Source of the DNA: Cylicocyclus nassatus
Lineage: Eukaryota; Nematoda; Chromadorea; Rhabditida; Strongylidae
Direction of reading: 5' to 3'
DNA: 64,000 bases
Assembly: GCA_958299035.1 (NCBI GenBank)
Contig: CATQJL010000001.1
Coordinates: 78,327,594 to 78,391,593 of the forward strand
Positions 11,047 to 22,616 of the stretch are shown piece by piece. The position numbers and the translations under genes were made by a program. The notes beneath the pieces are model-generated. The model saw nothing but the letters and a program-made list of their open reading frames with translations. It had not been told where the DNA came from and made no database searches. How positions within the stretch are numbered: position 1 is the stretch's first letter; every line of letters begins with the position of its first letter.

Positions 11047-11873
11047 TAGTTTTTTTTCACAATGTTTAATGATTAACAAGTAAACTAGTAAATCACATGC
11101 ACTGCAAAAGTTGTCTGATAATTCTCGGAGAGACTCTTTTTTCTACGCTGCTTTCCCCTTTTCATTGTCAGTGATGTACTGAAGAAATATTTGGTGCTTT
11201 TGCGACAAATCAAAAGCAGCTTTGGAGAAAACCTTTCCGCCATCAAGACCATAAAATTCTAATTTATTGGAATCCTACAAAGTTACAAATTTTGTGAAGT
11301 TTTACATGTGGGGCTGGTTATCTTTCTTATCAAAGCATAGATGTATTATAAGGTACCTGCTGCTAAAGCAACAAAAGTGTGTGCTTACCTTATGTAGCAG
11401 TCTGCGAAGTCTTCCCACCTCGGAAGAGCCTAACGCCAGCTCCCTTAGTCGCTCACTTCCCTTTCGCTTCCAACCTATATAATATTCGAAAGTAAAAGCT
11501 TCATCACGATCACGAATTTTTTGGCCACAGTTTTTCTCGTGCCCGCTCAAAGTAGGGCAAGCGCAGGAAATGACGCCTTAGAAAGTCTGGAATGGTACGT
11601 AATGCACTTTACATTTCTTGGATAAAGCCAGCCTTTTTACATGGTAAAGTCCGTTAGAAAGACACTGAACCTTTTCGAAAGCAAAGTGTTCACCCCCTCT
11701 GTGCCAGTTCTATCCAACATCCTCAAAACGAAGGAATTTCACAGTACAAACCTGGCACTGTATAATATAGTATAACAACATCCTCAAAACTATTTTTCGA
11801 AGTCTCTGGCGCTCTACTCATAAATTTGATTTTACGTTGTACAAACGTAGAGTTTCTGAAGGATTCTTTTCAG

Positions 11874-12065
11874 AGCAATGGGCGTACCGTATGTACGTGT
11901 AAGGACAACTTTGGCCTTGCGAATGCGGATAAACACTGCAGCCCTTATGGAACTCTATACTGCGTTTTCACAGCAGAGCGATCTATGAAACCTCTCACTT
12001 ACAACGGAACGAACTATGTCTACAAAGATGGAATTTTTCAATCAAAGGCGGAATGCCTTGCGTGA
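11874..12065 (+). pseudogene. Orphan 3' exon of secreted Cys-rich protein, copy 1
   Basis: The acceptor TTCTTTTCAG ends at 11873. The exon encodes 63 residues beginning SNGRTVCTCKDN and ending QSKAECLA before TGA, with five cysteines. The protein sequence is identical to the copy 2 exon at 21362-21553. Because exon 2 of this copy is cut by a deletion, it is probably non-functional despite being intact. Identity is better explained by recent sequence exchange than by selection. Confidence 0.5.
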
Positions 12066-12216
12066 ATAGAGAGTAAAATCATCAGCATGCATAACTGTCT
12101 ACCGTGTCATGTACATATTGGAGCCAAAGGATCACAGCGTTAGCCCCTCAGTTTTGTCTAAATAAGCAGAGCACACGAAAGATCGTTCCAAAGATTATTT
12201 TAATAGCTCTTCTAAT

Positions 12217-12280
12217 AACGCAGAGCTCTAATGCTTTATGCTTCTCCTGCATGAAGCATGAAGCATTAGAGCTCTGCGTT
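12217..12280. other. 64-nt near-perfect hairpin (copy 1)
   Basis: Arms 12217-12244 and 12253-12280 pair over 28 bp with one wobble-type mismatch around an 8-base loop (TCCTGCAT). The outer 20 bp, AACGCAGAGCTCTAATGCTT and its complement, are perfect. Size and pairing resemble a microRNA precursor, but a tiny foldback repeat is equally possible. An identical hairpin lies at 21705-21768. Confidence 0.55.
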
Positions 12281-12439
12281 TTGAGAGCTGTGGACCTTAT
12301 TGGTATACTTAAGACAATAAGATGCGATTATGGCTCAAACCTTCACAGCTTTGATTAGCTTACAGTAGACTTCGATAGAATAAGGCGGCACCAATAGAAA
12401 ATGTACCTACTCTTCCTCAATTCGGCCTTTTCTTGCTAA

Positions 12440-12893
12440 GCAAGGAGTGGTCAAAAATTAACCGACCTATACCAAACATGTTGTATATTATCGGACTCGT
12501 CTCAAAACGCTGATCACAAATATATGTTTATCATCTGCCAAGCAACTATCTGAGAGGAGTTACGAGTGTTCAAATGTGTGATTTGTCAAGTGTTCTGTAG
12601 CCTATGTTCCACAAAATATGTTTCAAAAACACTCATTTAGGTTTTGGTTAGTGTGTTTCTTCCTTGTGATCAAATTAACCAAACCACTGTAAATCAGCCA
12701 TCACGCTGCTTTTGAAGGGAAATACATATATTCGTCGAAACTCGAAGAATTTCTCATATTTGAGCGCTCTTAACCGCTCCCAGATAGTCGCTTGGCAGAA
12801 AAAAAAAACGTATATTTGAAATCAGTGTTTTAAGACGAGTCCAGTGATATACAGCTTGTTTGAAATGGTTTGGTTGTTCTGATCATGTCCTCG
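12440..12893. mobile_element. Palindromic MITE, TNA target type, copy 1
   Basis: It is about 450 bp. Inverted arms share GACTCGTCT.AAAAC, CTGCCAAGC and AGCGG.TTA blocks, with ends GCAAGGAGTGGTC and GATCATGTCCTCG. TAA flanks both ends (12437-12439, 12894-12896). It belongs with 45294-45745, 47169-47628 and 26789-27225, whose ends read CAAGGGAA and TTCCCTTG. Confidence 0.7.
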
Positions 12894-13834
12894 TAAGTCA
12901 CCAAGATGTACGTTGAACAATGAACAGAGCCCCTTCTAAAGAAAGAAATTTCTTGGTCATGACGACTTGTTTGGGTACTATGGTCAAGTGTATTGATGCG
13001 ATCCAGGACCCCTTTTACCCCCCCCCCTCCCCTCCTTCAAAAGTATTTCGGATGTGCGTGTAGGGGCGAATTTATCCGTTCGTACGACCCCCCACTCCGC
13101 CATCTCCATGCAATTGTGTAGCCGCATTAACTAATGCAAATCACCTCAAAAGATGCTAATGGACCCTATGTAGAAATCATACGTTAGAGGTGGAAAAATC
13201 TACATACAAATTGGCCAGTTATGCTTGTTCGCTCAAAAAATAAATTTGCTTAGATTAAGTAAGTAGGTAAATTCTACGAAGATATTGCTGTACTTTACCG
13301 TGGTCGTAAAAATGGATGGTATAAAGACTATGTTAAGTCTGATGCCGACCTTCAATCTCCAACTTCTATGTAAACTGGATTGTAAACGAGAACTGATTAA
13401 AATAACAAAATTTAGGGATACAGGGCAGTTTACTTCAGCTGTTAAGACTGATTATTTTTGATGTTAGGTCGGGTTTTGGACTAACTTTGACAACGCTTGG
13501 ATAGAAGACATCTTTAGCCGGCTTCTTGAAATTTTTGAAAATATCTTTTCGATATTTTCATCCCACCACATTTGGCACCACAAAGAACAATAAGCGGCGA
13601 GCAATCAGGACGTCAATCGATGTAGCTTCTTCTCCTCTTTTTAAACCCCTTTCTGGCGATTACTCAGGCGCATCTCAAAGTAATCTGAACAAACATCACC
13701 ACTAGAAAAAGGAGGAAATTCTGCATCGAGCACTGCTTCGTTTGCCTATCGTTGTTCTGGGTGGTTTCAGCATGGGTCTGAACAAGGCACGAACTTTCGG
13801 ACCGATTTAATATCATATAATCATATTTTTTAAA

Positions 13835-13920
13835 AAACATAAACAAAAAAAATAAAAATAAAATAAAAACAAAAATCAAACAAATAAACAAATAAAAATA
13901 AAATAAAAACGTAAACATAC
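13835..13920. repeat. A-rich low-complexity tract
   Basis: Irregular AAATAAAAATAAAAC units. The long minus-strand frame here is all F, L, I and Y and is an artefact of composition. Copy 2 lacks the tract. Confidence 0.8.
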
Positions 13921-14800
13921 GTGTTTGCCATGTGTTATGTTAGTGTCTGATCAGTTGTTTCCTCGTATGATCTGCCCTCGCTGAGGCGCCTGCGACCTCA
14001 ATGCGCGGGAAATGAGCGCTATAAAAGGCGCTCGCTGTTAGCCATTGTCAGTTCGTTCGTTCACTCATCTGCCTCATATTCTATTGTTCTCTATTATTTC
14101 TTTAATAAATATATTTCCTTCTGTGCCTGCCTCAGGACGAAGAGTCGACGTGTCCGACGTGGAGGACACAACACCATGTTTATTTCTTACTAAATGTAGT
14201 GAAAGTCATTTGTTATGGCTCTGGAGATAAGAAAGCTTCAGAATAAAATGATATAGGTATAGGTAATGGTACTATATATCAATTTCATTTTTTTGCAACA
14301 TCATTTTTTTGTAAAAGGAAGAAGTGCTACTATTGAGAAGTAGGGAATGTTTGCGACCGAAAAACCATTTCTTACTTTCTGCACAGATCTTTCCACAAAA
14401 CCATTTAGGCGTCTTCTTCGAACGGCGTCACAGCGTGCATGAGCATGGGACTTGAAAAAATTCGTAACAAAGCAGGGAAGGCGCCTTAGATTGGCCTTTC
14501 ATATATAGAAACGTATAGAGTTGCAACCACCTTCAGATGCTGATTTCAGATATGTTTCTAGCTGCGGCACATCCTTAGCAAATTAAATTGATCTTTTATC
14601 TGTTAAAGTTTTGCAACCTTTGACCTACTGGCTTTACGTTATTTCCATTTAATTGCTAATTTAGTGCGTTAAGCTTCTTGTCATAAACAGAAAACTTCAT
14701 CTGATACTACTTCAATGTCCAGCACCGTATTTAGACAAACATCTACAGGCAGCCATGTTGGATAAGCCAATTTCGCGAAAACCACAGAAATATATAATCC

Positions 14801-15422
14801 AGTACGGCATGGTGGTCTGAAAATCATAATCTCATTTTTTAATGAAGCTAACGGCAAGTGGAACTTCGATGAAGAGTTACGATTTATATATTGTGCAAAC
14901 TTTTAAGTTAATCTAATATATACATCAGCGAATGAACCGACGACAACTACACAGACTTTTGGAAACACTCAGAAAAATCTAAAAAGAAATCTTAAACCAA
15001 TTCATTATTCGATAGAAAAAACAATTACTTTGGATAAGTTTTGCATTACCTGGAAGGAAACTTTTCGAAAAACAAGACCTGTTTTTTATAGATTTTTATA
15101 GAATAAAAGAAAGCTCTGCGGCTGTCACGCCTGATGGTAACAGGATCACAATCTCCATGTTTTTCCATGAAATCTCATAGAGCGCGAAAATTTTTATAAC
15201 GGATCTAATTAGTAAAAAGTATAGTTCCAAGTGATGATTTTATCTTGTGATTGTTTTATGTTTCGTTTAGGGGGATGAATCTAAATTGAAATTCTTCTGT
15301 GAGTTCTTAACACAGGGGAGGTGGGGAAACAATTCAGATGACTCGAAGCTGACTCTTTCTTCTTCATAGCTCAAATCGGTTATTTCAGCGTTTTGGTCAC
15401 TCAACGGGACTTAGGAAGCATA
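14801..15422. other. Intergenic, nothing recognised
   Basis: After the end of tandem copy 1 at about 14800, no coding or inverted-repeat structure could be supported up to the MITE at 15423. Confidence 0.45.
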
Positions 15423-16086
15423 CAAGATGTCCCAAAATTATGTACGTACTGTTACATCGTTAATATCTCTCTTCTTTAGAAGTCTTTTGTCTATCTTCAG
15501 GTACCATTTCGTAGAGCTACCTTCAACTTAAATCCAAAGTATGGAGCAAATCAGCGACCCTTGATCATTACTGTAAAATTACGATAGGAACTTTAGGAGG
15601 AGTTTTAAGCCATTGAAGGCTCTATAACCTTACAAAGCAAATTGAACAATCTGAAGACTCTCACACTAGGCTGATTAGAGTCGCTTAAACCAAATATGAA
15701 CTCTGCATTCGACCGCAATGGTTCCTTTATAACTTATGCCAGGTTAAACCGTAATAGCTATCTTTACAATGCTCCCTAAAATTGTAATCAATCATTTGAA
15801 AGCTTTACAAAAAATTTGAGCAATGAAATCAATGTGTTAAAATTCCTGATACACCACTTTTCAGAATTTTTGGAGACTTTTTTGAAGCATGACATCCACG
15901 ATGTGCTCTAAGCCGAAAATTTCTGCCAAAATCCTACAGTAATGAAGAGAATCGGTAGCCCTCCACATATTGTAAATCTAAGTTGAAGCCAGCTCTACAA
16001 AATGGTACTCTAAGGTAGGTAAAAGACGTTTCAGGGAGAGAAATAGTAACGATCAAACAGTGTACATATACTTTTGGGGCGCCCTG
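15423..16086. mobile_element. Tc1/mariner-type MITE with long inverted arms
   Basis: The left end CAAGATGTCCCAAAATTATG and right end ATACTTTTGGGGCGCCCTG are flanked by TA at 15421-15422 and 16087-16088. Arms of about 150 bp share blocks such as TCAACTTAAAT against ATCTAAGTTGAAG. The ends fit the CAGRGTGTCCC type. A second copy starts at 57778. Confidence 0.75.
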
Positions 16087-16639
16087 TATTTTCCTCAAGC
16101 TGTTATCATTATGCAAAAGCCATAAAAGGATTCAAATGATGGTGTAAAGTCGTGCTCTTCGCTTCGCCATCCTTCTTTGCTTTACCTAAATCAGTAAACT
16201 TACTTTGAAGCAAGATGGCATTTATCATTTCAATGTTAAGTCGAATCATAACTAACACATGTTCCTTGGACTACTAACGTAAAGTAGAATGCAAGAAACG
16301 TATTATTTCCAACAGAGAAACAAGCTCTACGAAATGGCATTCAAAAATTTACAAGAAGCTCAATCCATATAAAATTGGACGACAATATCAAGGCGAATTT
16401 AAAAAAAAATTCAAGTGCCCAAGAATCCGGTTTCCTTTCAGATGATAATAATTCCGCTTCTGCAAATGAGCGCCACCTCTTGCAAATCGAAGATTCTTGG
16501 AGGATCTTGATTGTGTTTGAACTCTTCATCCTCTTTCAAATAATTATGATTACATTGTGCATTGCAACCAGGGGCTCTCAGAAATTGCGGCGTGACCATT
16601 ATTATTTTCTATCTGTTACAATCCTCTGAAGAAGTGTAA

Positions 16640-17325
16640 GAGGCACATGCATAGAGCAAATCGTACAGGATACAAAACAATCTGCTTCTCTCTATAACTC
16701 GATAAAAGTTTGTGGTAGAATCTATTTGATGTTATCAAAATTCATGTTCAACTCATACCCCAAGACTATCTGCGAGCAACTAGTGTAATTGAATAGGGCC
16801 TTTACTCGTTCTTGTATTAGGTCTTTTTTGTTTCTGATTTGCAGAGTTTTCGGATAATATTACCATGATCCATGTTCCAAGCGCTGCCCATGTTGTGTCC
16901 GAAAAATCGAAATTTTCAAACCGTGAACGCCCGCTTCTCTTGTGAAATTAGGGTTGAATCATAATCTATCTTGGAAAGTTTTGATTTCTGAGCATTCACC
17001 AGTGCATGATGCTTTTGGATTTGAGATAGCCTGCTAAATTTGGTGGTTTTTGTTTCAGAAAAAAAATTATATGGTGAGGTTCAGAAAAAAAAATAGAAAT
17101 TGTTTTGTATCTTTCAAAATTAGTTTTCTGTTCATATGTCACACGGGTCGTGGCAAACCATGGCTTATTATTTTTGTAGATTTTAGAGAGCTCGTTGGCT
17201 GCATTGCAATGCAATCACAATCATTTAAAATGTAACCAAGACCTCCCAAGATCTCTTGATTGGTGGAATGTGGCGCTTATTTGAAAAGAGCGCAATTGTT
17301 TTCGGAACGACTGAGTATAATAGAT
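16640..17325 (+). mobile_element. Mariner-type non-autonomous element, at the start of tandem copy 2
   Basis: Blocks GAAGAAGTG near 16628, GAATCATAATCTATCTT, GATAGCCTGCTAAA and CGGAACGACT match, in order, the complete TA-flanked element 40247-41099. The 5' end is diverged and may reach about 16190. Confidence 0.5.
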
Positions 17326-18618
17326 TATTATAATGGGTTGATCCATAATTCTTGCTTATCACATAATACTGCGATATGTCATAACCTTGTTGCATTAAAT
17401 AGGTTTTCGGATACTTTTCGAAAGAGCGAAAGCAGGCTCTATAAGAACATGCTTGAACGCTCGCCCCGCTATGAAGGCGTTAGAACCCGAGAAATATATG
17501 TACAGCTCCAATTGCCCGAAAGATCAAAACAAATTATAACTCCATTTCAAAGACCTCTGCAATCCTCCTAAACGCTTACGCATTTACATTCCACGAAGGA
17601 TGCCCGTATGCAAAGTCACTGCATTTTTCAACCACAAAAAAAGGCCAAACCTTTGTTGAAATTGTTGAGCTGTTCATGATGTTTCTACACTGAACAATGT
17701 ATACCACACGCTTCTGGAAGTATAATCGTGACTTTTCTTGCAATAAGCGCCACTTTAAAAAAATATTGAATTCTATATAAGGGAAGCTAAATTTCCGAAA
17801 TTTTTGGACAACTCATTCTAGGAAACCAAAAATTGTCATACTTTTGGAAACTTGCAGTGCACATTCGCTAATCTGGAAAAAGCTCAGAATTGCTTCCAGA
17901 AAAGCACAAGATTTCTCCATTTTTAGGATTCTAGTACACGAAAAAATACAGCGACTGTGTATATAGCATCTCATGTGGGAAGCGTATGCATGAATATGTA
18001 GAAGTTCCCCTTTTTAGACGTAATTGTGATTTGAACTCGATCTTCTAGGCATTTGGATAAGTTACGGCTCTTGACTATACGCGTGGACTAGTGGGTGCAA
18101 TGTCACAGTTTTTTTCATAGGCGTTGCTTTGTTCTATCAAATGGTATCCGCGACATCCTTGGAAAATAAGATAAATACGTTTATAGTGGTACAATGTATT
18201 ACGGTAACTGCGGCAGAACTCCAACGCTATCACCCTGTAGAATTTTGACTTATGGCACTTGTGATGGCTGTCTGCAAATGTGTGCTCTTTAAGTTATCAC
18301 AAACCAGAGCGTTTTTAGTACATTTTTGGCTTGCTGGACGAACTGCAGCTGTAGATCTATAGTACAGTGCTCTCTAGCAGGAAAGAAAAGAGTAATAGAG
18401 TTGTAAATGACAGAATTCAGCTTGAATGAACCTATTTGAAATATCCTAGGCTAAATCAATTTGAAACATGCAAAGCCCTACCTGTGAAGAAGTAAGATGG
18501 TTGGATGACAACAATGCCATGAGCTAAACATAGCTTTCATTAAAAGACAAACTGTGATGCACTATCGTTAGAATTTGTGTCTTTTTTGAGATTCCAGTTC
18601 CCATAAGTCAGATTCCAG

Positions 18619-18628
18619 TATAAAAAGG
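18619..18628 (+). promoter_or_regulatory. TATA box of secreted-protein gene, copy 2
   Basis: TATAAAAAGG lies 36 bases upstream of ATGATG, the same placement as in copy 1, in flanks that have otherwise diverged by roughly a fifth. That suggests retention under function. Confidence 0.6.
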
Positions 18629-18654
18629 TCGGCAGGTAAAGCAAGTTGTTTGGA

Positions 18655-21553
18655 ATGATGCGCACTCGTTTCGCGGTATTTGCGGTGACTTATGTTCTCT
18701 TATTATCAGTAGAACCTTTCGACATCAAAATCTGTCTGCTTTCAGTTATTGCTCGTGTTGAGCGTCGCTTCAGTTTCCGGCTCAGAGAGTGAGGGCTCGC
18801 GTTTTTGCGATAACGAGAAACAGAGGCCAAGAGATGGTTTAAAGTGGGCATTGTTAAACTTTTTCGCGAGGGCAGGGTTAAAGCCTACGGTTAGTCAAGA
18901 ATAAATCATAAAATTTTGTCTATTTCCAACTCACAGAAAATAGTGTTTGCTGGCCCAAACTCAGGAAATGCGGAGCTTTCAAGCTTTCAAAATTTCATTC
19001 AAAATGGCAAACTCTATCACAAATTTTTCAAAGTCCAGTATTTTTAGTCTTGGAATGAAGATCTTGTTACTACAGCTAAGAATTGCTTCGAAAACGCGTA
19101 TGCAACCACGGACTGCCTTCCTGTCTTTTATGAGTAAGTTGCGTATATTGTTCACACATTATTTTTTAATCACTGCTTCAAGGAGCCATGATACGTTTGA
19201 TTTCATCGCCCTAAAAGCAGCCGCAACATATGAGGTGAAAGTAGCACAGGTTAGTGATGATGCCAAAGATTTAGGAAAGATGGGATCATCGCATGCCCAA
19301 AATTCAAGAAGAAGTTGCTGGGAACGTGGCGTTAGTGTAAAGTGTGTAGTTAGTGTAGCTTTATTTAGGTCAAAACTCTTATTTGCTTTAGAGCGGGTCC
19401 AAACGATATACGGGTTCGTAGCTGCTAGCACAGCTCACTCTAGCAGCATGCACTGAACTTTCTTCCTCAAAGTAATAGGTTCCCAAGACTAGCAGGCTAA
19501 TCAGCTGACAGAAACAAGCATACAGCAGTGTTATTTAATCAGCATTTGATAATTCAATAAGTATCATCTACCGTAAACTTTGGATCAAAGTCAGAAATTC
19601 TTAGATCACTCTTTCCACTGCTATTCAAAGCTGATAGTAAGTTTTTGACGGGATTACTAATAACGGAAAATCTTGTTGTTCGTTTTTTGTTGTTTTTTTA
19701 TTGTTTTGTTGTTGTTTTTGTAGTTGTTTTTTCACTGATTGCACACATACAAAAAAATTTGGGTTAAGGATTATTAGGTTGTCCCAACGTAAACTTTATT
19801 TCTAAATAAATTAAACTGTTTTTGTTTTCCTGGCATTGAGGTGCCATTCGATAGAGCGAAACAAGCTCTAAAAATGACCGCAAAAAGTTCGCCTTCTGTT
19901 TAAAGTTTGATGCCAAAATCGAAAACGATTTTGTCACCTGAGTTTTGGATTTTTGCAAAGAAAGGACCTACGGATCTGCAACTTGGTTATTATATAGTAG
20001 GCACTTATTAGTACTCGAATATACCTTTACTGGATTTTTCCGAGCTTAGAAAGCGAGAAGAGATAGTCTGGAAATGGCAAACTCCGTCCCCGCCCCTCTC
20101 ACATATGTCATTGTATACACAAGACTTACTAAGTATAATTTTGAAACTTTACACCTGCATGTGCTCTTATGATCGAGGAATACTAAGTTTTACATGAAAA
20201 ACCCGAAAAAAGCGGCATTTTGGCATTTTAAGACCCCACTTGTTTATCAGTTTTGAGATCCGGAAAAAGCCAAAAATTTTTGGGTACTACTATGTGTCTA
20301 CTAAGACCAAGTTGGAAGTCCATAGGAATTTTCTGAAAGGAGATCCGATTTTCAAGGTAGCTGAGAAATTTTGATTCTTGGATCCAAATTTTACCTGGAT
20401 CGTGGATTAGACGGTTTTTCGGTGGTCAATTTGTAGAGTTTGCTTCGCTCTATCTATAGAATGATATTTCAAGACTGTCAAGAGAACAAATACAATTTGA
20501 TTTATTTAGAAATTTTTTATTTTTGGGACAGCCTAATAGTTTGCACAATGTTTAATGATTAACAAGTCAACTAGTAAATCACATGCACTGCAAAAGTTGT
20601 CTGATAATTCTCGGAGAGACTCTTTTTTCTACGCTGCTTTCCCCTTTTCATTGTCAGCGATGTACTGAAGAAATATTTGGTGCATTTGCGACAAATCAAA
20701 AGCAGCTTTGGAGAAAACCTTTCCGCCATCAAGACCATAAAATTCTAATTTATTGGAATCCTACAAAGTTGCAAATTTTTGTGAAGTTTTACATGTGGGG
20801 CTGGTTATCTTTCTTATCAAGGCATAGATGTATTATAAGGTACCTGCTGCTAAAGCAACAAAAGTGTGTGCTTACCTTATGTAGCAGTCTGCGAGATCTT
20901 CCCACCTCGGAAGAGCCTAACGCCAGCTCCCTTAGTCGCTCACTTCCCTTTCGCTTCCAACCTATATAATATTCGAAAGTAAAAGCTTCATCACGATCAC
21001 GAATTTTTTGGCCACAGTTTTTCTCGCGCCCGCTCAAAGTAGGGCAAGCGCAGGAAATGACGCCTTAGAAAGTTTGGAATGGTACGTAATGCACTTTACA
21101 TTTTTTGGATAAAGCCAGCCTTTTTACATGGTAAAGTCCGTTAGGAAGACACTGAACCTTTTCGAAAGCAAAGTGTTCACCCCCCTCTGTGCCAGTTCTA
21201 TCCAACATCCTCAAAACGAAGGAATTTCACAGTACAAACCTGGCACTGTATAATATAGTATAACAACATCCTCAAAACTATTTTTCGAAGTCTCTGGCGC
21301 TCTACTCATAAATTTGATTTTACGTTGTACAAACGTAGAGTTTCTGAAGGATTCTTTTCAGAGCAATGGGCGTACCGTATGTACGTGTAAGGACAACTTT
21401 GGCCTTGCGAATGCGGATAAACACTGCAGCCCTTATGGAACTCTATACTGCGTTTTCACAGCAGAGCGATCTATGAAACCTCTCACTTACAACGGAACGA
21501 ACTATGTCTACAAAGATGGAATTTTTCAATCAAAGGCGGAATGCCTTGCGTGA
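18655..21553 (+). CDS. Small secreted Cys-rich protein, predicted three exons
   Basis: Predicted exons are 18655-18675, 18746-18889 and 21362-21553. Exon 1 (MMRTRFA) joins exon 2 (LLLVLSVASVSG) across a 70-bp intron, GTATTT to CTTTCAG, giving a clear signal peptide with likely cleavage near VSG. The mature part begins SESEGSRFCDNEKQ. Exon 2 can end at the donor ACG|GTTAGT (18890). That is phase 0, as is the TTTTCAG acceptor before SNGRTVCTC. The joined protein of 118 residues has six cysteines, one from exon 2 and five from exon 3, as expected for three disulfides. Without that splice the frame stops at 18902-18904. The tail motif GIFQSKAECL recalls the end of Kunitz-like or other small secreted domains, but spacing does not fit a standard Kunitz domain. 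The family is not recognised. Confidence 0.5.
19675..19735. repeat. T/G-rich simple repeat (GTTGTTTTT units)
   Basis: Irregular repeats of TTGTTG and poly-T lie inside the long predicted intron, just before the MITE at 19774. Confidence 0.8.
19774..20536. mobile_element. Palindromic mariner-type MITE, full length, 763 bp
   Basis: Ends TTAGGTTGTCCCAACG and TTTTTGGGACAGCCTAA are flanked by TA (19772-19773 and 20537-20538). Internal arms around 19840-20080 and 20270-20410 are diverged complements. A partial relative in reverse orientation lies at 25436-25670. It sits within the predicted intron 2 of the secreted-protein gene. Confidence 0.75.
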
Positions 21554-21704
21554 ATAGAGAGTAAAATCATCAGCATGCATAACTGTCTACCGTGTCATGT
21601 ACATATTGGAGCCAAAGGATCACAGCGTTAGCCCCTCAGTTTTGTCTAAATAAGCAGAGCACACGAAAGATCGTTCCAAAGATTATTTTAATAGCTCTTC
21701 TAAT

Positions 21705-21768
21705 AACGCAGAGCTCTAATGCTTTATGCTTCTCCTGCATGAAGCATGAAGCATTAGAGCTCTGCGTT
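21705..21768. other. 64-nt near-perfect hairpin (copy 2)
   Basis: Base-for-base the same hairpin as 12217-12280, lying 150 bases after the stop codon of the secreted-protein gene. It could fall in its 3' untranslated region. Confidence 0.55.
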
Positions 21769-21927
21769 TTGAGAGCTGTGGACCTTATTGGTATACTTAA
21801 GACAATAAGATGCGATTATGGCTCAAACCTTCACAGCTTTGATTAGCTTACAGTAGACTTCGATAGAATAAGGCGGCACCAATAGAAAATGTACCTACTC
21901 TTCCTCAATTCGGCCTTTTCTTGCTAA

Positions 21928-22380
21928 GCAAGGAGTGGTCAAAAATTAACCGACCTATACCAAACATGTTGTATATTATCGGACTCGTCTCAAAACGCTG
22001 ATCACAAATATATGTTTATCATCTGCCAAGCAACTATCTGAGAGGAGTTACGAGTGTTCAAATGTGTGATTTGTCAAGTGTTCTGTAGCCTATGTTCCAC
22101 AAAATATGTTTCAAAAACACTCATTTAGGTTTTGGTTAGTGTGTTTCTTCCTTGTGATCAAATTAACCAAACCACTGTAAATCAGCCATCACGCTGCTTT
22201 TGAAGGGAAATACATATATTCGTCGAAACTCGAAGAATTTCTTATATTTGAGCGCTCATAACCGCTCCCAGATAGTCGCTTGGCAGAAAAAAAAACGTAT
22301 ATTTGAAATCAGTGTTTTAAGACGAGTCCACTGATATACAGTTTGTTTGAAATGGTTTGGTTGTTCTGACCATGTTCTCG
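21928..22380. mobile_element. Palindromic MITE, TNA target type, copy 2
   Basis: Duplicate of 12440-12893 with TAA on both sides (21925-21927, 22381-22383). It was present before the high-identity exchange between the tandem copies. Confidence 0.7.
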
Positions 22381-22406
22381 TAAGTTACCAAGATGTACGT
22401 TGAACA

Positions 22407-22616
22407 ATGAACAGAGACTTCTACAGAAAGAAATGCTTTGGTCATGACGACTTATGTGGGTACTATGGTCAGGTGTATCGATGCGATCCAGGACCCCTTT
22501 TACCCTTCCCCCCCCCCTTCAAAAGTATTTCGGATGTGCGTGTAAGGGCGAATTTATCCTCCGGTACGACCCCCCACTCCACCATCTCCATGCAATTGTG
22601 TAGCCGCATTAACTAA
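22407..22616 (+). CDS. Possible Cys-containing exon, copy 2 only
   Basis: The frame includes KKCFGHDDLCGYYGQVYRCD. The aligned copy 1 segment (about 12928-13010) has Cys codons changed to Phe and in-frame stops, although the surrounding sequence is nearly identical. That pattern could mean an exon kept here and lost there, or chance. There is no recognised domain, and the downstream part is proline-rich low complexity. Confidence 0.2.
   Translation: MNRDFYRKKCFGHDDLCGYYGQVYRCDPGPLLPFPPPFKSISDVRVRANLSSGTTPHSTISMQLCSRIN

Larger units (their letters stand above)
6467..14800 (+). repeat. Tandem segmental duplication 1, copy 1
   Basis: It matches 16865-24085 in the same order and orientation. 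6467-7345 matches 16865-17715, 10034-10922 matches 17950-18803, 10925-13360 matches 20413-22845, and 13361-14800 matches 22846-24085. By eye identity is about 80 percent in the flanks but close to 99 percent for 10930-13360. Copy 1 differs by a Penelope-like insertion (7358-10020) and by a deletion joining exon 2 of the secreted-protein gene to the inside of a MITE. Confidence 0.85.

Noticed and set aside
11302..11550. 82-codon minus frame ending at a GTAAGC donor, identical in both tandem copies (also 20789-21037)
   Set aside because: The donor is attractive, but no good acceptor or start is seen. Conservation is uninformative because the whole tract is nearly identical between copies.
13664..13918. 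84-codon minus frame rich in F, L and I
   Set aside because: Translation of an A-rich simple tract, absent in the partner copy.
18947..19456. 169-codon plus-strand open frame
   Set aside because: No domain, signal peptide or splice context. It lies in the predicted intron and is lost with the copy 1 deletion, so a chance frame is likelier.
18655..21553. Kunitz-domain protease inhibitor
   Set aside because: The tail resembles the end of a Kunitz domain, but cysteine spacing and the missing final Cys do not fit.
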